NCBI GenBank assembly: GCA_002270565.1
Contig: NQMI01000043.1
Location: 261,186 to 325,185, forward strand
Reading direction: 5' to 3'
From: Stenocarpella maydis
Taxonomy: Eukaryota > Ascomycota > Sordariomycetes > Diaporthales > Diaporthaceae
Length of the DNA: 64,000 nucleotides
This document shows, piece after piece, positions 22,269-31,479 of this stretch. The notes below the pieces were generated by a model. The model saw only the letters and a program-made list of their open reading frames with translations. It did not search any database and was not told where the DNA came from. The position numbers were made by a program, and so were the translations under genes. Position 1 is the first letter of the stretch. The number at the start of each line of letters is the position of its first letter.

Positions 22269-24728
22269 ATGGTGGAGCAGACATCCAAGAGAGCCTCGGC
22301 AGGCGCCGACGCAGAGCCGGGCCCGGACCCTGGGCCCGCGGCCAACAAGCGCAGGCGCATCGGACTGGCCTGCAACGCCTGCCGCATGCGCAAGTCCAGG
22401 TATGCTGGTGCCCATGGCAGCCGGGCGTGTGCGTGCATCCGCTGATTTCCTTGCCCTCCCCGCCCTGGCAGATGCGATGGCCAGCGCCCCTCCTGCACGT
22501 CCTGCCTGTCGCTGGGCTTCGACTGTCAGTACGAGCCCGGGGACTCGGTCACCAATGTCATCGTGCGCAAGGACTACGTGTCGGACCTGGAACAGCGCGT
22601 GACGTCGGTCGAGCACAAGCTGCAGCGCATCAACGACGTGCTCAAGGGCCACCTCCTGCCGTGCCCCGGCACTTCGCAATGCCGCCCTTCCAGCGCCGCC
22701 CCGTCCGCTGTCGCCGCCGACGCCGTGGCTGCCTTGCGCGCCACGGGCTTGGAGGAGCCGCAGGACGAGGACGCCTCGACCAATGGCATGGCCATGATCT
22801 TCCTTGAGGAACAGAGCTCCGCCTTCTTCGGCGAATCCTCCAACATCAACTTCACCCAGCTCCTGTTCCGCGCCATCGCTGCCGTCCACCAGACCTCGCC
22901 GGCCGTGGCGGCCGCCCTGGACAAGGACTCGGCTCTGGGCGGGAGCATAGCGAGTCTCTCCCAGGGCCCTGCCTGCCGCCCCATCGCACCCTCAGCGGCC
23001 CAGTCGAACTCCAGGCCCACCGCGTTGCCGTCGGTTACGGAAATGGACCATTATCTCGACATTTATTTCGACTCGGCCGGTGCAGTCTTTCCCTTCATTT
23101 ACGAAGAGACAATGAGGAATACATACGCCGAATGCAAACGCAACAACTTCACCCGGGCCCGCAGAACCTGGTTAGGAACCCTGAACATGATCTTTGCCAT
23201 AGCCAGCAGTTTCGATAGGGACGCTGTCCCATCAGCCAAGAAGCGCTTCGAGACGTCCAACATCTTCTACAGGAGGGCCCTGGAACTCTGTGGCGACCTG
23301 TCAAAACGTGTCATCAGCCTGGAGATCGTCCATTACCTGCTCCTCGTCGTCATTCATTGCCAGGGGAGTCAACGCTCGGTGCAGGCCTGGAACAACCACG
23401 GGCTCGTCATCCGTTCAGCGTTAGCACTGGGACTCCATAGTGACGCTGCCAGAAAGGCTGTCGACCCCATCCAAGAAGAGGTTCGTCGACGGACTTGGGT
23501 AGTCATATACTGCCTAGATAAGATCCTCAGCGTCGCTTTTGGGAGACCGGCAAGCATCCCGGACGAGCTGATGACCAGACGCGAACCCGTCGGTAGCTTG
23601 TCTCCCTCGCCCCCCAGTGTGCCCGGTGCCGTCGTTGATTTATCAGGCCATGTGCTTACCGTCTCATTCCAGCTATACCAGGTCATGGCCAAGTCCCTGG
23701 TCGATCAGTATGGCGCGAACCTTGACAATGCCAGTGCGAACCTTGACATAGATTCCCTCAAGGCCTCGGGCGAGCTCCGGAAGATGCTCCAGAGCTGGGT
23801 GGCGCGCCTCCCACCGCATTTGCATCTCTGCAAGCCCGAGTCCAGCATGCTTGCCCAAAGCACCCCGGCGAACAGACTTCGTGTTATTCTTACGCTTAGG
23901 TACCACAACCTTGGCATCCTGATCCACAAACCGCTGCTCAGCGCCACGATACGTCACTTTTTCCGGATCGACAATGTCGACAGTGAAACCCCGCCATACC
24001 TAATACAGCTTGCCATGGCAGAGGCACACGAGTGCATACGGGCAGCACAGCTTACCATTGATATCGTCCATACCATCATCACTGCGGATCCGACGACCAA
24101 AAACAACCTTGGGGCGTGGTTCTTCACGCTGTACTACGGCAAGTTGATTCACCTTCCAAGTAGGACGCGGTGAGCACGCTAACGGAACTTGCCAACAGTT
24201 TTCACCGCCTCGCTGGTTATCAGCGGCAGCCTGCTGTGGGCCCAGTATGGGCAGGGCGCGGTGGACGAAGCAGCCGTCAGGCACTCGACGGCTCTTCTCG
24301 GTAAGGTGGAGATGATATTTCACCAGCTGGATCACGAGAACAGGCTGGTACTGAGTTGCCTCGAATACATCCGCCGCCTGGCCAGGGTTTGCGGCACCAA
24401 AGGTCAGTCACCGATGCCTACTGCCGTCCCGCAGGTGCAGATCACGGAGGGCCCTTTCTGACACACGTAAACAGGACTGACGCCGAGCCATGGCGAGGCC
24501 CGCTCCGATGCCGCAAGTGCCTCGGGTCCCAGAGCTTTCCATGCCCACGCCGCCGGCACCGATCTGGCCGAGGCGGCCGTTCTCAGTACCGAAGACATGG
24601 AGACGTTCCAGCTCTTCACGGCGAAAATGTTTGACCCGTCCGTCTTCGAGGGCTTCCAGCAGTCACCCGTCGAGGGCATAGCCTTCACCAACGGGCTTTG
24701 GGAGAACGACCCCTCCGGAGACTTTTGA
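22269..24728 (+). CDS. Zn(II)2Cys6 transcription factor
   Basis: Predicted 751-aa fungal regulator that binds DNA through a binuclear zinc cluster in the nucleus. Four exons fit in phase: 22269-22399, 22472-24138, 24199-24402 and 24475-24728. The cluster has cysteines 35, 38, 45, 52, 55 and 62 (C-x2-C-x6-C-x6-C-x2-C-x6-C), with the first intron inside it. A short linker and coiled-coil-like stretch (VSDLEQRVTSVEHKLQRIND) follow, then the fungal-specific middle homology region from about residue 225 (MDHYLDIYFDSAGAVFPFIY, RRTWVVIYCLDKILSVAFGRP). The third exon junction uses a GC donor (GCAAGT at 24139), giving LYYVFTASLV, the expected family sequence. ATG 22269 is the first in-frame ATG. The gene looks intact. 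Its divergence from the glucosidase gene makes that gene a plausible target, but this is inference. Confidence 0.9.
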
Positions 24729-25436
24729 GCCTCGTCTTCCCATGGGGTTGTATCGAGTTGTCTGAAAGGGACGATCGCATGACCTTGCTGAGTTATCACT
24801 ATCGTATATAAACGAATCTTGCATGGTTAGTTCCTCGCAGATGGGCTGATCTTTGATAAACTGACCGCAACGCCTGCTATTCAACGCAAGTGACTCAAAT
24901 AAAAACAAACTTAGACCGTCGAGCCGAACAATGCATGTGAAAGATAGCCCTTTGCCGACGACGGTAGTATTGTAAACAGTAACAAGCGCAGTAGAATGAC
25001 TTCCTAAGCTGGAGTATCACAAAAGGACGGTTGTTTCATGAGCAAGGACGCAGAACGCAACACGGTGTACTTCGTAGACGCAATGATTTTCGCCAAATGT
25101 GCATTATTGACGCATATTCCCCTATGATTGACTGCATCAGCCTAGATGGCTCTTGGGGTCCTCTCGACCCTGATGCGAGTCAACCGCATGTTACAGCGCG
25201 TCTGGACCAATTTCCCGCTGAGGCACAAGGCAAAAGCTTCGGGAATGATCGGTTTCTTGGATCATCCTGTTCAGTTCTGCACCATAAGTGCTACTTCTGC
25301 AGGGAAACAATTGCCAGGTCGTAACACAGCAGAGCGTGCTTCAAGACAGATGGGAACAAAATTGAACTACAAGATAGTCTTGGGAGGGACGGAGTATAAT
25401 TAGTCAATATTTTTGATTCTGGTCTTTTGTGTTCTG
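24729..25436. other. Intergenic region between convergent genes
   Basis: This lies between the regulator stop and the reductase stop. It is AT-richer than the genes and no coding signal was accepted. It should hold the 3' ends of both transcripts. Confidence 0.5.
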
Positions 25437-26837
25437 TTAGTTTCCGATATTGGCGGCCGCCTTGGCGTCGTAGCGATCGCCCTGCGGCTTCAACGAGTCC
25501 ACGATACCGCGAATATACTCGACCTCCTCCCCGGTCAAATCGATGTCCCGTGAGGCCCAGTTCTCCTCGAGGCGGCCGGGCTTGGTCGTGCCCGGGAGGG
25601 CAATCATGCCCTGGGCCGCCACCCACGCGAGGGCGACCTGGGGCAGCGTACACCCCTTGCGCTTGGCAAGGGCCTTGAAGCCCTCAGCGATCCGTTTGTT
25701 AGCGTAGAAGTTCTCGCCCTGGAACTTGGGGACTGGGAAAGAGTAAGAGTTAGCAGCGGCCGCCCACTTTTAGCAAGAACGTGGAAACGCTAATGACCGA
25801 GAAATAGAAAGACGGGGAGGAGCTGTTGGTTAGGGGGGGAGGGGGGTTCTTATCATATACGTACTGTGCCGCCGGTAGTCGTTCTCATTAAAATCTTCTG
25901 TGGTGACTCGTAAGGAAACTTGTCTACCAGCCACCCGTGGCCAAGAGGACCGTAGGCTACGTATGCGACATCGAGCTCGCGGACCGTATCGACAAGCCCG
26001 TCAGTCTCGTGCAGAGTCCCGAAAGCCGAATATTCTGCTTGCACGGCGTCTATCTTGGCCACTGCAGGCAAGTTAGTACGGCAGCTCAAGGCGTTTCCTC
26101 TGCCGCGACGGATCGATTGCACTGCGCGCCCGACTTACGGGAGTCGGCCCTTCGCAGTGTTGCGGCTGAGCACTCGGACAGGCCGATATACTTGGTTTTG
26201 CCATCCCGGCGCAGAGAATCTAGCGCAGGGATGGACTCTTCAAGTTTAGTGGCTGATATTCTCGTTTAGCTAGAGTAATTACCGTTTCTCGGGGAGGAGT
26301 GGGACCGCGCGGGAGTGCTCACTGGGGTCAATGCGGTGCAGATAGTACAGGTCAGGCGTAAAGCCGAGTCTCTATATGGTTCCGTCGATGTACGACAGTA
26401 TATGCGAGGCGGAGTTGGTTACTTTGCCATCCTCGAAAACGGCGACGCCACACTTGGAGGCGACTGTCTGCCCCGGTTAGCTCTCAAGATGCCGCGCTGC
26501 GGCCGCCCGGTTCAAAAGTACATACTGAAGATCTTGTCACGGCAGTTGTGCTTCCGGATAAAGTCTCCCAGAAGCTTCTCGTTCACGCCGGCGGCGTACG
26601 ATACCTGTGTGGAGAAGAGAGGGGCCGTAAACGGGCAAGTTCCAATGGCTCTGGGTGTTGGGAGTGGCAACGTACGGCGGTGTCCCAGAAAGTGCAACCC
26701 AACTCCAGCGCTTCCAGCAGCACAGGCTCGGCCTCCTCGTAGCTGAGGCTGTTGCCCACGGCGAAGCTGATGCCCATGGCACCGAAGCCAGGCACGGGCA
26801 CTTCCACGCCGTCGGCGAAGCGGAGCGACTTCACCAT
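25437..26837 (-). pseudogene. Aldo-keto reductase with nonsense codon and frameshift
   Basis: NADPH-dependent aldo-keto reductase of the fungal pyridoxal/YakC-like type. Six exons can be placed on the minus strand: 26837-26676, 26604-26526, 26463-26323, 26252-26139, 26061-25865 and 25732-25437. They encode [30 protein letters not shown] (family catalytic Asp/Tyr region), [56 protein letters not shown] and [14 protein letters not shown] through [16 protein letters not shown]. Exon 3 has TAG at 26374-26372. Exon 5 is one base out of phase: the expected [11 protein letters not shown] is found in the next frame, so one base is missing near 25895-25905. With that base restored the length would be normal for the family (~329 aa). 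A pseudogene is likely; two sequencing errors are the alternative. Confidence 0.82.
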
Positions 26838-27400
26838 TTTTGCTGCGGAAAGTGGAGATGGCGCTGACGCGACGTGAGCAGGCAGTGAGGACGGCGAAAA
26901 GTGACGTTGCTGAGAAACAACCATCAGCCTTTTCATTATTGCTGGCTGCAACAGCTGCATTAGTCGACGGCATTTCCCTTGCGGCTCTTTGTGGGGCGGA
27001 GAATTGAGGCGTCGGGGAGATGTCCCGGAACGCTCGGGTATTCCGAACTACATAGCGTCTTTTGTTATAGATCATAGCTCCTTTATATTATCAGATAAGT
27101 ATCCGATAGGTGACGTCCCCATCGCCCTGATTTCAAGTGCACAGCCAAGTATTACCCGCGTAATTAAACACTGCGCCTGTCGCCCAATAGGCGGCGTCGC
27201 TATCTTGCCCCGGCAATGCCGCATGTTAGGAATTTGTATGGGCATCTCTCCTCACACAGTCGCCACATTCACGTACATTCACGAACCCCGTGAGTGAATG
27301 ACCCACATTGACAACCCTGGCACGAACTGCCAGACGGGATTTGCATGACCTTGGAAACTTTGAGTTCCTTCTCATACTCGATAGCGTGCAGTTTCGTGGA
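26838..27400. other. Intergenic region upstream of the reductase
   Basis: GC-balanced, with no accepted gene. It contains the reductase promoter. No clear TATA box was seen. Confidence 0.45.
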
Positions 27401-28382
27401 GGCAGCAGACCTAGTTGCCTTATACCGCCAGCTCCTTAACCCCACACTAGGCCCTACCTTACCCTTAGCTAGGTATATAGAAAGTCTATATAAAAGGCCT
27501 ACCCTAACCCTCTAATCCTAGGCCCCTACTTACTATATGCCTACTATATACCTAAAGGAAGGTCCTCCTTATGCCTAGAGAAAGGCCTTTTATATACCTA
27601 AAGGAAGGATTTTTAAAGAGGTATATAGGTAAAAGGGTACTCTTTAAAAGGGCCCTTGAGAGGGGCCCTTTAGAGGAGTATAAAGGGGCTTAAGAGCTTA
27701 ACAGGAGGAGAGGTATAAGAATTTATAGTATATTGCATACTTAATTTCTTATACTAGGTGCGCCCACGCAAAAAGCTGGGTGGGTAAACCATAACCGTTA
27801 TAGAAGTATATCAAAGTTTTCGGGAAGCAAGAAGCAATTATGGACTGTAGCCGCACGTGGACCATCAAGATCTCTGGTTGGTCTGACCGCTGGGCCCAGA
27901 CCTCCAGAGCTCCACATATCTATTCTGATTTGCAAGCGAGAGTGCCAAAAACGCGCTAGTGACGCGCACATGTTGACACACACCCGTTCCCCATATAAAT
28001 CGGCATCCCTTCGGCATCAACGCATATAACATTATTATCATCATCACACGTTTGCAACTATTACTACTTGGAATCATAGTATTTCTCATGATATATATAG
28101 CGATTACCCCTAAACATTAATTATCACCCTATAACCTACCGTTAGGGTTAATTAAGGTTGCTAACGCCCTACTAGAGCTATATATAGGTTGGTCCGGTGC
28201 CCTCTTCGCGTAATATATTGCTATAGCTAATAATATTCTGAATAGGGTCTTTAAGTATTACCCCTAAGCTAAGGTTGATTTTATATACTGATTTATAGCT
28301 CCTAACCACAAGTCCTCGTTAATTATACTCCCAGCCGAAATAACAAATTACCTTTAATAATAGTCTAGTTAAGACTACTAGA
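27401..28382. other. Transition into block 2; decayed, partly self-complementary sequence
   Basis: From about 27450 the sequence becomes AT-rich, with short inverted repeats such as GGGCCCTTGAGAGGGGCCC (about 27650-27669) and repeated CCTAAAGGAAGG units. From about 27740 to 28080 it is more GC-balanced with a TATA-like CCATATAAAT (about 27992). From 28080 it is again decayed. A possible upstream or promoter region of the ORF at 28383, but nothing is identifiable. Confidence 0.35.
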
Positions 28383-28743
28383 ATGGCCCCATTAAAGAGG
28401 AGGAATACTAAATCTATATTATTAGGCAGCTTTACTATAAAGAAGACCCAAACTATTAAGTCGGCTGTACTAGCTCTAGTAAAGCAGTTAGCCCCAGCAA
28501 AGAGGAAGGCTCCGGTAAAGAGGAAGGCCCCGGCAAAGCCACTATTACTGCTACCGCTAGCGCTACCGCCAGAAAGTAGCCCTACTAAGCCTAATCAGGA
28601 GGAGCCGGACCCAACTAAAGCTCCTAATTATAATCCCTTTAATGACCAGGTGCTTTCCCTAGATAATGATATCATAGAGATCCTTAAGAAGGTTGCTATA
28701 GCTAGCTTTTATTAGGAGAAAGCCCCTATTTGGATTAAAGTCC

Positions 28744-29337
28744 TCTGATGAATTTGTGCTATAGAATAGCATTCAGTTCAGCGTGTGTTTCGGCAGGGTC
28801 GCAGTGTGGTGCTCTGAGGCGAATTGGGACGATTGACAATGGTCTGGACAACTTTGTATTGAATTAAGTTGGGCTTCTGTAAGCCCTCCTTATATACCCT
28901 CCGACGTCGTCTCACCCCTGGGCACGCTGCGGTCGGCTCTGGTGCAAATTTGCAAATGCCGGAAAATTCGCCCTTCCAACACACCATCTTTGGTTCCAAA
29001 CAACTAGCCAACCACAGCCCTAGCAATGCCCAAATTAAGTACATACAAACTTCAGAAATCAGGCTATCCAATGCACTAAGTCATATACTTTTTGGGTAAG
29101 AAATAAGGGTAATGCAGAGGTCTGAATTAAGGTGCAAATGCAGGCCAAAATAATCGACTCACGGCCACCAAACTCATCTTGCGTCACGCACGCACTGGGC
29201 GTACTTAGCGAAAATCGCCTGACTCGCAAGTCTAGGGTAACTCCTTGCTAGAAAGTCTAGGGTAACTCCTTACAACGAAGTCTAGGGTAACTCCTTGCAC
29301 GGAGTACCAACGCCCTGCTGAGCGGTTCCGTTTAACA
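28744..29337 (-). repeat. LTR-A copy 4, full length
   Basis: This is a 594-bp minus-orientation copy, barely mutated, with three U3 units. Its left flank is AGTCC (28739-28743). Its right end TTTAACA abuts directly a second, truncated LTR-A. The matching right AGTCC lies after that second unit (29684-29688), so the pair behaves as one insertion. Confidence 0.9.
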
Positions 29338-29683
29338 GGTTCCAAACAACTAGCCAACCACAGCTCTAGCAATGCCCAAATTAAGTACATACAAACTTCA
29401 GAAATCAGGCTATCCAATGTACTAAGTCATATACTTTTTGGGTAAGAAATAAGGGTAATACAGAGGTCTGAATTAAGGTGCAAATGCAGGCCAAAATAAT
29501 CAACTCACGGCCACCAAACTCATCTTGTGTCACGCACACACTGGGCGTACTTAGCGAAAATCACCTAACTCGCAAGTCTAGGGTAACTCCTTACTAGAAA
29601 GTCTAGGGTAACTCCTTACAACGAAGTCTAGGGTAACTCCTTGCATGGAGTACCAATGCCCTGCTGAGCGGTTCCATTTAACA
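29338..29683 (-). repeat. LTR-A copy 4b, truncated tandem unit, more mutated
   Basis: This 346-bp unit covers the U3-side 58% of LTR-A, starting at GGTTCCAAACAACTAGCC and ending CATTTAACA. Compared with the adjacent full unit it carries about 14 differences, all transitions (for example CGGTTCCG to CGGTTCCA, GCCTGACTCG to ACCTAACTCG). It is followed by AGTCC, the right target duplication of the composite. Confidence 0.9.
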
Positions 29684-30017
29684 AGTCCCAATTAATATTA
29701 TGGTAGTCTTTAAATATGCTCTAAGTAAGGCTGGCTAGTTTAAAGATATTATCCTCCCTCTAGTACTCATAAAGTACCCGGAAGCTTTAAAGATGATATT
29801 TAGGGGTACTCTTATGAGGTCTCTTAATGTATGGCTTAAGGAATTAAAGACCCGGGTTACTAAGACTGTCTATAGCCATAAGATTAACTAGAACTATATT
29901 AGCACTTTAATCCAGCTAAGGAAGGCTACCACCAGGAAAGTTAAACACTCTAATAAGTTTCCAGCTAGAGCAACCCTTAAGATAATTCAGGATTTAATAA
30001 TTAGCCTTATAGGGTAG

Positions 30018-30488
30018 ATATAAGCAGAGTTTTACTACATACTTAATATATTATATTTATTTTAGCTATTAACTACTCGCTATATAATCCCGGGGCGCTA
30101 GTAGGGATTAATAACACCCTTATCCTCTAGTTAAGGAGGATAGGCTTCTATTAGTATTATATCTTATAATATTAAGGGTGCTACTATTGTAAAGGCTATA
30201 AAGGATAATAAGGGCCATTTATTTTAGGCAAGGCTGAATAGTAGCAATAGTGCTAATATTAATATCACTCCACTCAATAATCAGCTAAAAATTATATCCA
30301 TCTTAAAGAAATTGCTCTTATGCAAGAGGAGATTGCTATAATAAGAAAAGCAAAAACTAACTATTTTATAAGGCTAAACTAAAGATGGAAATATTATAAT
30401 AGGGGCAAGTACCCAAACCACAAGAGGGAAGCCAAGTTAGCCTTATAGTATTTCAAGAAATATATAAGTTATATCTAGCACTTAGCTA
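30018..30488. other. Decayed region between the unidentified ORF and LTR-A
   Basis: AT-rich with no readable domain. It contains moderately GC fragments that may belong to the interrupted element. Confidence 0.4.
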
Positions 30489-31064
30489 TGTTAAATGGAA
30501 CCACTCAGTAGGGCGTTAGCACTTCGTGCAAGGAGTTACCCTAGACTTCCTGCAAGCAGTTACCCTAGACTTTTTATAAGGAGTTACCCTAGACTTGTAA
30601 GTCAGGCGATTTTCGCTAAGTACGCCTAGTGCGTGCGTGATGCACAGAGTTTGGTGGCCGTAAGTTGATTATTTTGGTTTGCATTTGCACCTTAATTTAG
30701 ACCTCTGCATTACCTTTATTTCTTATCCAAAAAGTATATACAGTTTTTGGTGGCTTGATTTCTGGGCTATATGTACTTAATTGGGCATTGCTAGGCTATG
30801 GTTGGTTAGTTGCTAGGAACTAAAGATGGTGGTTGAAAGGGCAAATTTTCCGGCATGTGCAACTTGTACCAGAGCCCACTGCAGCATGCCCGCGGGTGAG
30901 ATAATATCAGGGTATATAAGGTGGGCTTATAGAAGCCCCACTTAATTAATTTACTAGAAAGTTATTCAGATTGCAGTAAATCCTAATTCATCTAGAGACT
31001 ATATTGTAACCCTATAGAAAACATATACTAAATTATATACTATTCTATAGTACATCTCTTTAGA
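30489..31064 (+). repeat. LTR-A copy 5, old and decayed
   Basis: This aligns over its whole length with LTR-A (TGTTAAATGGAACCACTCAG at the start, TATA box GTATATAAGG near 30911) but carries many transitions and several small deletions. The flanks AGCTA and GGTTA differ only by transitions and could be a decayed target duplication. It is followed by the SINE-like relic and the copia coding region. It could be the 5' LTR of that element, with the copy at 34436 as a 3' LTR, but the two differ greatly in decay. Confidence 0.75.
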
Positions 31065-31084
31065 GGTTATGAGCCTGGCTCTAG

Positions 31085-31330
31085 CAGTCTTTGCTCTGAA
31101 ACAATATTGAATTTAGGCCTTGAAAAAGCCTACCTATCTGTATGCTATAGCGCTATTTACACTAATTAGCGACCAGCTAAAAAATATTGCTGGTTTAGGC
31201 CTGTAACGCTTAGAAATAACTGCAAAAAGAGCAAAAGATTTGCTTGCTAGGTGATTCAAACCCACGACCCTTAGCGCACATTGTGCCGCGGATACCATTT
31301 CTCATAATTGTAACTCTAATGCTAGCATTT
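31085..31330 (-). repeat. tRNA-derived SINE-like relic
   Basis: On the minus strand, about 31325-31240 reads ATGGTATCCGCGGC (like a pol III A box), then GCGCTAAGGGTCGT, then GGGTTTGAATCACC (B box, consensus GGTTCGANTCC with C-to-T changes). This is the D-arm to T-arm order of a tRNA. No acceptor stem pairing is seen, so it is not a tRNA gene. About 150 bp of unrelated body follows (AAGCAAATCTTTTGCTC... to about 31085), as in SINEs. It is a single copy in this window, so the family status is unproven. Confidence 0.45.
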
Positions 31331-31479
31331 TATATAAGGGAAAGTTTTACTTAAGAGACTATATGTTAGAGACTTATGCTTATGATTTCTATAGAATAGG
31401 CACTGAGGAAATATATAACTATACTATTAGGCTGCTATGAATTATGCTTTTTAGTAATATTCTGCCCCTTATATACCTA

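Larger units (their letters stand above)
28383..30017 (+). pseudogene. Unidentified RIP-decayed ORF split by tandem LTR-A
   Basis: The ORF starts MAPLKRRNTKSILLG, has a basic Lys/Pro/Ala-rich stretch (KQLAPAKRKAPVKRKAPAKP) and then LSLDNDIIEILKKVAIASFY before a TAG. If the LTR-A insertion at 28744-29683 and one copy of its AGTCC target duplication are ignored, the frame continues exactly through 29689-30017 (KVPINIMVVFKYALSKAG, stop, FKDIILPLVLIKYPEALKMI, MRSLNVWLKELKTRV...) to a terminal TAG. Internal stops lie where W or Q would be expected. I do not recognise the protein. It may be a gag- or ORF1-like transposon protein. The frame continuity shows that one coding unit was interrupted by the insertion. 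Confidence 0.55.

Noticed and set aside
31240..31330. A functional tRNA gene on the minus strand
   Set aside because: A- and B-box-like signals are present but the acceptor and anticodon stems cannot be formed.
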